This document shows, piece by piece, positions 8,390 to 17,286 of a DNA stretch of 22,151 nucleotides. A program made the translations under genes and the position numbers. The stretch covers positions 1 through 22,151 of the forward strand of contig JAKSYS010000819.1 of assembly GCA_022925895.1 (NCBI GenBank), written 5' to 3'. This DNA is from Fragilaria crotonensis. Lineage: Eukaryota > Bacillariophyta > Fragilariophyceae > Fragilariales > Fragilariaceae. How positions within the stretch are numbered: the stretch's first letter is position 1; each line of letters opens with the position of its first letter. The notes beneath the pieces are model-generated. The model had not been told where the DNA came from. It worked only from the letters and a program-made list of their open reading frames with translations, and searched no databases.

Positions 8390-9078
8390 GTACCACATAA
8401 AAATGGCTTGGAACCAATAGTTTCACAAGAGTTTTAAATTACTATATCTCCGTAGAAACATAAATGTTCAACGAACAGTTCTTACATCATTGATCCTTCA
8501 TCTGCTTGTCAACAGCAATGAGGAATGATCAAAGTACTGGAGCAAGATCCGAATTGCCTATCGATGATATACAAGTCTTCGTTTTTCATTTACTGGCTCA
8601 AAGTCGTGTATAAATATAAATACATATATATATAATATTTTATATTCCGTTCTTTATATTTTTTCACAAGAGTTAGATGAGTGAATCGTCAATCGAAATT
8701 CGTATTGGTACAGGGTTTTGTACGAGCTGTTTGTACCACACAGTGTAGAACGAACGCCAATTGGAATTCTCTCAAACGTATGAAAATATACAGAACTGTA
8801 GCTTGTATAAATTGGGAGGGCATCCTCGACATGTGAAAAATGGTCGTGCAACAATGTTTTGACGTCTCATCTACAGTATGCGTTTTTTAGAGAATTGAGC
8901 ATTTAAAATGCTTTTCTATCAGCAGAACATATCTCTATTGGTTATCTGAGGAGAGCTTTATAATAGGTCACGGTGTGAAATAATGGAAAATGAATTGTTT
9001 TTGTGTAGAGTTCCTTGAATTTCACAAGAGATTGGTTCAAAGCCAATTTATCGGGTCAAAGCCATTTTTATGTGGTAC
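8390..9078. mobile_element. MITE-like element with 20-bp perfect terminal inverted repeats
   Basis: The 20 bases at 8390-8409 (GTACCACAT, AAAAATGGCTT) are the exact reverse complement of 9059-9078. The next bases inward are also related: GGAACCAAT after the left end, and the inverted TTGAACCAAT on the right, there preceded by a second partial copy. The 689-bp interior is AT-rich, has a TA-rich core near 8610-8660, and carries no credible gene. TTTCACAAGAG occurs three times in direct orientation (8421, 8662, 9020). The outermost four bases are GTAC on both sides. Because GTAC is its own reverse complement, it could be a duplicated target and the true ends CACATAAAAATGG. This is the structure of a non-autonomous DNA transposon; I cannot name the superfamily. 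Confidence 0.7.
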
Positions 9079-9158
9079 CTGGTAGGAGCGTGCTGATGGT
9101 GTGGCCAGTTCTGTACTGTATGATATGTACAGTACAACGTACAAGTACAATCACCAGA

Positions 9159-9677
9159 GGAAGGTCCGGCAATACACGCTTAGTCGTGAATCAAGGTCGA
9201 ATTCACGCTGGCCGGAGGCGAAAATCATTTCCGTTCTGTGTCTGGCTGGTGCTAAACTGGTTATGCCAGCGTCATCGTCGTTTTGCTGACACTTGCTGAC
9301 GAAAAGACAGATCTGCTGACATCCGCTGACAAAAAACGAATTTGCTGACGTCTGCTGACGAAATTCGAAATCTGCTGACATTTTCTGACATATGATGACG
9401 AAAACGAGTTTTTTCCAGTACAAAAGCTACGGTGATGCTGACATCTTCTGACGTTTGCTGACGAGAATCAAGTTTGCTGACATATGCTGACGAAAAGCGA
9501 ATCTGCTGACATTTGCTGACGAAAAAGAAATCTGCTGACATTTGCTGAACCTTGCCAGCTCGAATGATGCGACACAGATCCTAACAAGCTCTCATCACGC
9601 CGGCCGGTCATTGGCTGGCGCGCACATCCATAAGGTACATCCTGTTAATCGCGAAACGTGCTTAGGCCGGACCTTCC
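9159..9677. repeat. Segment bounded by 12-bp inverted repeats and holding a minisatellite
   Basis: GGAAGGTCCGGC at 9159-9170 is the exact reverse complement of 9666-9677. The 519-bp interval encloses the TGCTGAC minisatellite, and both outer flanks are GTAC-rich. It could be a second small foldback element or a chance pair. There is no coding signal. Confidence 0.4.
9284..9549. repeat. TGCTGAC minisatellite, period about 29-30 bp
   Basis: A seven-base motif close to TGCTGAC occurs about 18 times in 266 bases, mostly alternating 10-base and 19-20-base spacings. The unit is therefore a 29-30-base repeat with two motif copies. Examples of starts are 9284, 9294, 9314, 9343, 9353, 9373, 9475, 9485, 9504, 9514 and 9533. 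One 43-base gap (about 9400-9435) interrupts the array. Many copies run on as TGACG, and two form TGACGT. The frames that stay open across it only reflect the repeat period, so I do not call a gene. It sits between two divergently transcribed genes. Confidence 0.9.
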
Positions 9678-9704
9678 AGGTCCTTGCATGAACCAGGCTA
9701 CCTG

Positions 9705-9956
9705 GTACATAGTACAGTACAGCTGTACCAGCTCCCCATGGCTGGGATTGTGGTATTGTACTGTACTGTAGTACTCAGGAGCGATGTAGAATGTAGAGGA
9801 AATATCTACCGGTAATACTCGCCGAGTACGCCAGTATTCGAGTACTGTACTCGAGTACAACTTTAATCTGAGTACTCCAGTGCTGCGTACTGTACTGGAT
9901 TATGGCATACCAGCGCTGGCTTGTACCACGGACACTGGTACGGTACGGTACGGTAC
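9705..9956. repeat. Dense GTAC cluster
   Basis: GTAC occurs 19 times in these 252 bases, against about one expected by chance. Near 9938-9956 four copies follow at exact 5-base spacing (CGGTA units). Many copies form larger palindromes such as GAGTACTGTACTC. No gene is seen. The cluster ends about 250 bases before the condensin start codon. Confidence 0.85.
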
Positions 9957-10209
9957 CACCTACATCGTTCGAAATTCGGACCATGAATTTAACGTCAATT
10001 TAATCGTCGATAAAATTCAAATCGATAACCTTGGCAGAATCCAACGACTATTTTCCGCTCCGTATTCGACACATGACGAGGCAACCTATCTCACACACCT
10101 GCTACAATCGGACTCCGAGAGTCAAGTACGAGCGGCATTCTACCATTAACACCATCATTCTATAAGCTCCAAGTACAAGTGCTTGTACACAACTAATTAT
10201 AGTAGGATA

Positions 10210-12611
10210 ATGGAAGCAATGGCGTCTCCGACCGAATCGCCATCGGGTCGCAAGCCCTTTGCCAACTTGCGTCTCGACGACGAGGACGATGACGACGATG
10301 CAGGTGACGCGATGCCATCACTCTTGACCAAGGTTGCGGGGAAGAAGAAGAAAGTTTGTCAACGACGACGTCGAAGATCGTCGGCTAGATTTCTGAAACT
10401 ATCTCAGCCTACTGATTATGCAGATGAAGACGACGAAGATGATGAGGAGGAAGCCGCTCCAGAGTCGGAACAGCTTGGGGAGTTGTACAAGCGTGCCATT
10501 CGCATGAATGCTGAAAATCGTATCAATGCAGGAAACTCGTGGAATCTCAAACTGATTGAAAACATGGACAAACTGACGTCTAACGAAAATGGCGAGACAG
10601 TCAATTTTACGAAAGCCTCTTGCACCCTGGATGCCAGTGTTAAGATCTACTCATACCGTGTAGATGATGTCCATTTGACATCGTACAAGGTACTGGCAAA
10701 TCTCAATAGGAATGATGCTATTGAGAAGAAACCCAGCAATAACAAGATTCAACCTTCGAATTCGTCAAATCTTTTGAATGCTGGAGATGATCATGACGAC
10801 AACGACCAGGAAAATGATCAAGATACAGGAAGAACTTCCGGACGCAAAACAACCGACACCTTGGAGACCAATCTTGGTACGATTCATCAGTCAAGAGTTA
10901 ATGTTTTCCTCGAACAAAAATACCTGACCCTCATTCATCCTTGTTTTTTACCTTACCCCGAACAGCAAATATTAATCTCAGCAACCTAGACTCGGCCTAT
11001 GACATTGATCCACTCTTTCACAAAATGTCAAAGACCTTTGACGAAGGAGGTGCCAAAGGGTTGCTTCTCGTTAACCTTGGAGTTGGCCCGAAAGGTTGCA
11101 ACATCGTCTTTGACTCCAAAGAAGAGGACGACGAAGAACAAAAATACAACGAAGCAGAATACACGGAAGGAATGGTTGACATTACGTCGCTCACGTCCAA
11201 GCTCGATCTCCTCATCGGCACCGAAGTGATGGAGAATATCGAATTGGTTCCTCAATTGCGCACATTGCGCCAGGAATATGCTATTCTAGAGAAAGAAGGC
11301 TTCATTACGCATGAAGAAAAGAAGGTAGGCTTCTCGTTTAAATGTGCATTTACCACTACAAAGACCCTCGATCGCAGCACTCTGTACTCATATATCATTC
11401 CTACAGTCCCGTCGATATGCCACATCCACAGAAGAAGAGAAAGAGGCAGAAATGTCAATTCATCAAGACTTTTTGGAGCGTAGTCGCATGTCGGCGACAA
11501 CCGGACGTCTGTCCACTGCAGACACAGCCAGCCAGCCTACCCAGGCAATGTCACAAAACACGACTGTTGCAGACGACGATGATGATGACTATGCGGCCGT
11601 TGACTACGGCGATGATGACGACGACGATGGGGATTTGGGGTTTGATCAGTTCATCAGCAACGACGCCAACGGGGATCGATACTCATCAATTAGTTTTCAG
11701 AACGACGCCTACTTCGATGACACTCAAACCACAAAGACTACTACAGCCTTACTGAACGCTCTCTGCAACGACATGACCCGGAATGACTATCAGTTCTTCT
11801 CACAAGAAACCCTAGACAAGCTGGGGAATAGCTGGGCAGGGCCTCTCATTGGAAAAAATCTGTCGCTCTAACGAAGGTTTCTGCCAAAAAGCCCGGCACC
11901 ACCAAAAAGACGATTGCGAAGAAGCGGAAGAAGATTCAACTAGTCGACTTTGACGCCGACGTTTCGAGCCTTCAAGACCTTCTCAAACCAGCACAACTGA
12001 ACAAACGCGGCACCGATCCCACACAACTTTCCAAGGCAATGATAAGCAAACATGGAAAGGTAGACAACATCTTGCCCTTGGACGCAAGAATGGGTGTTGA
12101 TCAACTATACAAACTCTTCCTGAGGCCTAATGCTATTGTTCGCCCAAACCAGAAGACAGTCAATTTCCAAGAACACGTTGACAATTGGGACGATGGATCA
12201 TGTGGCGGTGGCGACGACGATGGTCCCGGGTTTGAGCTCAACGATGGTGATGATGATGACTTTGTCGTTGCCGAACTCTCGGATATTCGTAAGATCGACA
12301 AGATTCAAGTTGGATATGCCACTGTCGCCAAAAAGGTTGACGTGAAGCGACTCAAGAACGACTTGTGGACCGAACTAGAGAGCAAAATTGGTGAGAAGGA
12401 CGTGGATATCGATGTCACTCCAGAAGAACGTGACGGTATTTCACCACCGGAGAAGCTTTCCTTCAAAGAGACAGTTCAGGAGATGGAAAAGCAAGGACAG
12501 ACTCAAACCGATGTTACCTTGCCATTTTATTTCATATGCTTGCTCCATTTGGCAAACGAAAAGGGACTCGAACTCGAATCCCGAGGTCTGCACGATTTCT
12601 TCATTTCGTAA
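10210..12611 (+). CDS. NCAPH: Condensin complex kleisin subunit CAP-H (Barren), three exons, one frameshift
   Basis: Exons are 10210-10876, 10966-11324 and 11407-12611, with GT-AG introns of 89 bp (phase 1) and 82 bp (phase 0). The first join gives TLETNL-A-NINLSNLDSAYDIDPLF, which aligns without gaps to known CAP-H. Family marks in order: the N-terminal Barren block ASCTLDASVKIYSYRVDD (about 136-153), which precedes SMC2 contact; DPLFHKM then FDEGGAKGLLL (about 237-257); acidic middle stretches; WAGP (485-488); and the C-terminal SMC4-binding end with QTQTDVTLPFYFICLLHLAN. Total length is about 742 residues, normal for the family. CAP-H bridges the SMC2 and SMC4 heads of condensin I in mitotic chromosome compaction. 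The frame changes at 11845-11846: TGG GCA GGG CCT, then CAT TGG AAA one base out of step. The family expects WAGP-x-HWK, so one base appears to be missing. Met 10210 follows an upstream region without an in-frame ATG; Met 10219 is the next choice. Confidence 0.92.
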
Positions 12612-13424
12612 TGTGTATTGATCTCTAACACAATCGTTTTTATGTTAGTCACCATTCACCATTTTCAATCAATCCTGATGATAACAGTGTGTAGTTGCTT
12701 GAACCGCTAGCACGTCCTCTACCAGTCAGCATACCAGTCAGCATACTCAACAGGAGTTTGGAGTGGTGACATGGAAACCAGTTATGAATTTCGAGTTTTG
12801 GCGGACTCTATCAAAACTAGCATCCTCGACAGGGTCGTGACATCCTGGTCATTCGACTCATTCAGTAACTAATGGTAGGAGCGAAATCGAACGCTCGTAT
12901 ATATATATGTATTCGTCGTTTTGAGACTCGAGTTTCTTTCCACAGATCTCGCATACAGATAATACATTTAATCCTGCAAGTTCGCTTCTGTGTGACATCG
13001 TTTATTATTGCCCCCGCGCGCGCGGTAACATCGCGCTGGGTGTCCAAGAAGTCGTGGTAAGCTGTTACGCGGAGTACTTGCCAAGTAGCCCCGCTGGTTT
13101 GACACTTATTACCATATCTGATACTGCATTATATATATATAGACATGCAGATTTATCCTGCATCAGTTCCAACGATTATACCTATACGACACATCTGTCG
13201 AATTCGAGTATCGTTTTTTGAGAGGATCCCGTCCAATGTTTGGAAGCAGGGGTCATTGTTTTACGTCAGCAGTAACTCAAATGACTTTTGCGAGTGAGTG
13301 GTTTGCAAGATGCTGGTCCCAAGCGTGAAACGACGCCCAGAACCGAGGCATTTTATTTATGCACACCTGCTACTGGTAGTACAAGAGAGTACAACCTACG
13401 GAGTGCTCCCATGCCTGGTACATG
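12612..13424. other. Non-coding spacer between CAP-H and the DNA transposon
   Basis: No gene seen. It holds a 12-base tandem pair (ACCAGTCAGCAT twice, 12721-12744), short TA runs at about 12898-12909 and 13131-13141, and an alternating CG run at about 13013-13024. The first part will include the CAP-H 3' UTR. Confidence 0.5.
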
Positions 13425-13426
13425 TA

Positions 13427-13437
13427 CAGCTGGTTTT
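13427..13437. repeat. Left terminal inverted repeat of the DNA transposon
   Basis: CAGCTGGTTTT directly after a TA dinucleotide. It is the exact reverse complement of 16983-16993. Confidence 0.6.
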
Positions 13438-13502
13438 CTGTTCTAAAATCCGGGCGCACGTCCCAGTATTAATTCTACGCTAGACCGATTTCACTGCCAA
13501 TA

Positions 13503-13510
13503 TGACGTCA
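13503..13510. promoter_or_regulatory. TGACGTCA palindrome (bZIP/CRE-type site) upstream of the transposase
   Basis: A perfect 8-base CRE palindrome, 160 bases before the transposase ATG and inside the element. TGACGT is the core of the CO2/cAMP-responsive elements described for the diatom ptca1 promoter. Use of this copy is inferred only. Confidence 0.4.
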
Positions 13511-13590
13511 CGAGGGCGGGACTTTGTCGTGTTGGAAGCAAGGCTTCCACAATGAGATTTTCAAGCCGTCGTTTGCAACATTTCCATTCT

Positions 13591-13667
13591 AATCTATAGA
13601 TTTACCTCCTGCAGTCACCTTCCTATGTAACTCAGTGAACCTACTGTTGGTGATAAATCTATAGATA
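13591..13667. repeat. Inverted repeat just before the transposase start codon
   Basis: AATCTATAGATTTACC at 13591-13606 faces GGTGATAAATCTATAGATA at 13649-13667. The arms are complementary apart from three extra bases (GAT) on the right, and the ATG follows three bases later. Each arm also contains the palindrome ATCTATAGAT. It could be a subterminal transposase-binding pair or a 5' UTR stem. Confidence 0.55.
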
Positions 13668-13669
13668 CA

Positions 13670-16600
13670 ATGGTTGACAAAGGTAAATATGCTATTTTGA
13701 CTGATGCCGTCATGCTACTTCGAACAGACATCACGTATGGTCCGAGATTGTCAAATTGCTGGCTTCCTGCATCAACTTGGGCTGAAGCTTTAGGGAGATT
13801 TGATGTCAATGCGTCCCTTGGCGTCATTGATGTAAGAAGGTTCAATACAGGGATGTCCAAGTCGGCTTCTTTCGGAGAATTGATGCACCGATTTGATGGA
13901 TCAAACACAACAGGAGTGTTCAGAGTCACATACAAGAACACATTCTATTACTACTTCACAGAGAAATCAAGGCAGATACGGTACCCATGTCCACTTAACA
14001 GTGCATGGAACGAAAAAGTAATGGAAGCAGCCGCAAATGTGCTAGTCATTCCAAGCACAAGATCAAGACCCGCTCTCGACACAATGATAACTACACCTGT
14101 CAACACGGAGGCTACAACGGGAGGAAGGATCGGAGACATTGTTGAGCAATCACCGAGCAAACGAGCAAGGATAGGAGATACTGGTGCGGCCGCTGTAATG
14201 ATTGCTGCTGATGCTTCTAGCTCAAGTTACTGGCCATGTAGCCCAGAGGCATACCGAGTGTTCAAACCACCAAAGAAACATGGGACAACGAATTGCGAGG
14301 ATGGGAATGATACTGATTTCGATTCTGAAACTCCAATGGAAGCACTTCAGAGAAGGATTGTACTGCTTCAAAGCGTTCATGAGGAAGAAAATAATTGGAG
14401 GAATGTTGTGCAAGGTAGAGATATCGACAACGTGTGTACCAAAGCTGAGATATGCGCTGTCAGGCAAAGGGCGACGTTTCTTTGTTATGCGTACCGATTG
14501 GCTCTTGCAAAAATGAATGAATGGACGTGGCAAGACTGTTGCACTGAATCTTGTAAGGTATTGAACACTGTTGGTATGACGCAAGCAACCTTCTATAAAA
14601 CCATCGCAAATTGGAACATTGTGTTCCGTAATTTTGAATGCTTCCCAAACCCAAACTTGTCTGTTCAGTGTGGGAAACGACCTCTTCCTCGAGTTCTCGA
14701 AGTGTTTCCATGCGCAAAGGAGCAGATTGTTGCATTTGGCGTCGAGAACTTGTCACATCTTTCAATTGAAGCAGTCTATCAATTCGTTCATTCGTCTGTA
14801 ATCCCAAGGCTGGCTGCGTTGTGGAAACGTGAATCGGTAGTAGACGAAGATACTGCAGAAACGTCAACATTGAGTACAAGTACTACAGCCATTAATCCTA
14901 CTAGCAATCCTGTCGATGTCGATCAAGATGAGGATGATATTGCGCTATTCCTTCGCGCACATAGACTTAAAAACATGAGCTTCACAACAGCATGGCGCTG
15001 GATGCGATTACTCGGATTCAAGTATGATACGAGAAGGAAGAGCTTCTACGTCGATGGCCATGAACGTGAAGATGTTGTCGCACATCGAAATGCATTCTGC
15101 AAGAACTACCTTACCGTGCTTGAGCCACGTTGTCGGCGTTGGATTCAGCTTCCACTCAGTGAAGCTGCTACGATCAAGACCTTAGACACAGATTTCGGAC
15201 ATCATTACTATGATATTATATCTGATGAGACTCGGGTTGAGTTTCACGTTGACTATTGGAAGAATTGCATATCAAGAATCAAAAGGGGAGAAGAGGCAGC
15301 GCGAGATGTTGAAGCAAAACAAGCATACGAGTGTCATCATCAGTCAGGCCCTTGATGATTATTGGTCAAGATGAGTCTGTCTTCGCGCAGTATCTACTGT
15401 CCTCCAAACAATGGGTTGGGCCAAAAGGACAAGTGCCACTTCTGCCCAAGTCGGAGGGCGATGGGTATATGCTTTCTGCGTTCGTGTCACGCGAATTCGG
15501 CTTTGGCAGGCAGATGACAGAGGATGAGTTACAAAGAGTGAATATGGCAAGGCAAACAGCAGCTCTCGGCGGTGGAAATTACCTCGATACAACAGCTGCG
15601 ATGGAAATCTTGGGAACAACGAGGAAGCCGATTTTGTTGGAATCCCCCTTCGTAAAATACTTGTTCATCGGAATCAATAATCAGGGTTATTGGAATTCAT
15701 ACCACATGAGTCTTCAGCTTGAGGATGTGGTTGATTGCCTACGAATCCTATATCCAAGCTTCGATTTTGTATTTTTGTTCGATCATTCTCAGGGACACGC
15801 TCGCAAACGTGATGGTGCACTCAGTGCGATCAACATGCAAAAGAACTTTGGAGGATCAAAACAGCAGATGAGAGACACAGTCATAATGTCACAAGAGGGT
15901 TATCTGGGCACACACTCACCAACCCTGGGCATCGGAGACACACAGTCAATGGTATTCAATACTGACGACTGTGGCCCATGGTATTTGACACCAGAGCAAC
16001 GTGACTTACAACGTCATGATCGAATAATGGGAAAAGAAGCAAGCCAATTGAAAAAACAAAGAAGACCCTTCTTGAAGAGCTCAACGAAAAGGGTGTGACG
16101 CTCCAACAAAAACGCGGGTACACTAAAGCCGAACTTCAGGAATTGGCAAGAAACAATTCAATCGAAACTCACAAAGAAGTCGACAAAATCCTATCTGGAT
16201 GGGAAGGAAAATCTAAAGGCATGCTACAAGTTCTGTGGGAAAGAGGACTGATTGATCCAAGTGAGTTAGATAAATACACTGTCGACGGAAAGAAAGACAC
16301 AATTTCAGGGAAGATTGACTTACGGTATTCCCTACGCCATCTCATCGCAGAGTGTGCTGATTTCAAGGATGAGGAAACGGCACTTCAGTACCTTGGATCT
16401 CAGCTGGGCATCACGGTACTTCTAACACCAAAGTTCCATGCCGAATTAGCAGGGGAGGCATTGAATTTTGCTGGGGTCACGCAAAGGCTTTCTACCGACG
16501 GGTTCCTGTATCTCAAAAGAGGGACGAGAGAATTTCAAACAACTTGTGAGAGATTCAACGTGTTCAATCAAGGAGTTGACCAAAGAAAGGATGGGAAAGT

Positions 16601-16851
16601 TTGCTTCGAGCACGCGCATATATTTGTACTTACCATCATCTTTTGAGAGTCAGCAGAGAATGAGGCAGCAAGGTCGTACCCACAACTTCATCGCCACAAG
16701 TATAACAGAAGATCAAGGACTTCTGTACTCCGAAATCCAACGCCTGATGAAATTGTTCAAGTCTCACAGGTGTGCATTGGACTTCGATCGTGGCTTCGTC
16801 AACAGTGCACTCAAAGAAGCAAAGACAAGAAACGAGGAGGACGAGGTGTGA
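13670..16851 (+). pseudogene. DDE-superfamily transposase, frame-broken
   Basis: ATG 13670 opens 560 residues. Four single-base frame changes then break the product, each equal to one lost base: 15350-15351, the A6 run at 16051-16056, 16455-16457 and 16523-16524. The reading ends at TGA 16849-16851, for a total of about 1,060 residues. Unknown N-terminal third; a basic SPSKRAR stretch at about 164-170 could be a nuclear signal. A helix-turn-helix/linker region near 440-485 has AWRWMRLLGF and FYVDGHERED. The catalytic core lies after the first frame change: D in GQDESVF (15370), D in FLFDHSQGH (15781) and D in QQMRDT (15874) or a nearby E. First and second D are 136 residues apart, second and third 30. 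This resembles IS630/Tc1-mariner-type cores of long fungal and stramenopile transposases; the exact family is uncertain. Downstream parts contain a GIEFCWGHAKA-like motif split by a shift. Confidence 0.82.
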
Positions 16852-16982
16852 TCATCATGTCGACAGAGATGGATTTTTATGGTCGCAGGAGACAGCTGCT
16901 ACTAAAACTTGATAAAGGATATGGAAATAATATGCGTGCATGGTACGAATTGTACACAACCTACGTTCGGACGCTTCAACGA

Positions 16983-16993
16983 AAAACCAGCTG
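16983..16993. repeat. Right terminal inverted repeat of the DNA transposon
   Basis: AAAACCAGCTG directly before TA at 16994-16995. It is the exact reverse complement of 13427-13437. Confidence 0.6.
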
Positions 16994-16995
16994 TA

Positions 16996-17286
16996 TGATA
17001 CTTCTACTCGTACTCTACTACAGTACCACGGAATAAATCCCACACTCTCGCCTGTGCCTCCGTGTGTGCGGGGTTGGTTTCGTCTCTCTCGCGTCTCGCG
17101 TGTAATCAGAAGATTTGGCACAGGCATTTCCTGCTGAAATACTCCACTACTAGGGAGTATCGCATAAGTTCCCGCTATCTGAAAGGAAGTTTGTTTTCCT
17201 ACAGCGGCGTCCCATCATCCCGTCGTCCATCGTGACTGTACGACTGTTCCCCAGGTCCGACGTCCCAGGTACCCCCGGTTCTCAAG
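16996..17286 (+). promoter_or_regulatory. Upstream region of the ammonium transporter
   Basis: This 291-base stretch lies between the transposon end and the transporter ATG. It must hold the 5' UTR and at least part of the promoter, the rest having been displaced beyond the transposon. It contains a CT-rich run (about 17082-17098) and a near-repeat CCCAGGTCCGACG / CCCAGGTACCCCC at about 17250-17276. No TATA box or known nitrogen-response site was recognised. Confidence 0.45.

Larger units (their letters stand above)
13427..16993 (+). mobile_element. DNA transposon with DDE transposase, Tc1/mariner/IS630-like, decayed
   Basis: The transposase remnant at 13670-16851 is framed by CAGCTGGTTTT at 13427-13437 and its reverse complement at 16983-16993. 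Both are flanked by TA (13425-13426 and 16994-16995), the classic duplication of the Tc1/mariner superfamily. Similarity continues weakly inward (GTT, then TCCG and ACGT blocks). CAGCTG is itself a palindrome, so only about 11 bases are informative; the boundaries are probable, not proven. The 3,567-bp size is large for the superfamily because the transposase is long. The right end lies 293 bases before the ammonium transporter start codon. Confidence 0.65.

Noticed and set aside
9151-9541. Minus-strand frames with repeated SADF, FVS and CQQ-like peptides
   Set aside because: The peptide repeat is only the translation of the 29-30-base minisatellite. There is no conserved start and no coding signal outside the array.
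9284-9549. CRISPR-like array
   Set aside because: The repeats are short, degenerate and evenly phased, without unique spacers of constant length. The genome is eukaryotic with spliced genes.
10416-10625. Serine-rich frame antisense to CAP-H exon 1
   Set aside because: It is the complement of an acidic GAT/GAC/GAG run in a well-supported gene.
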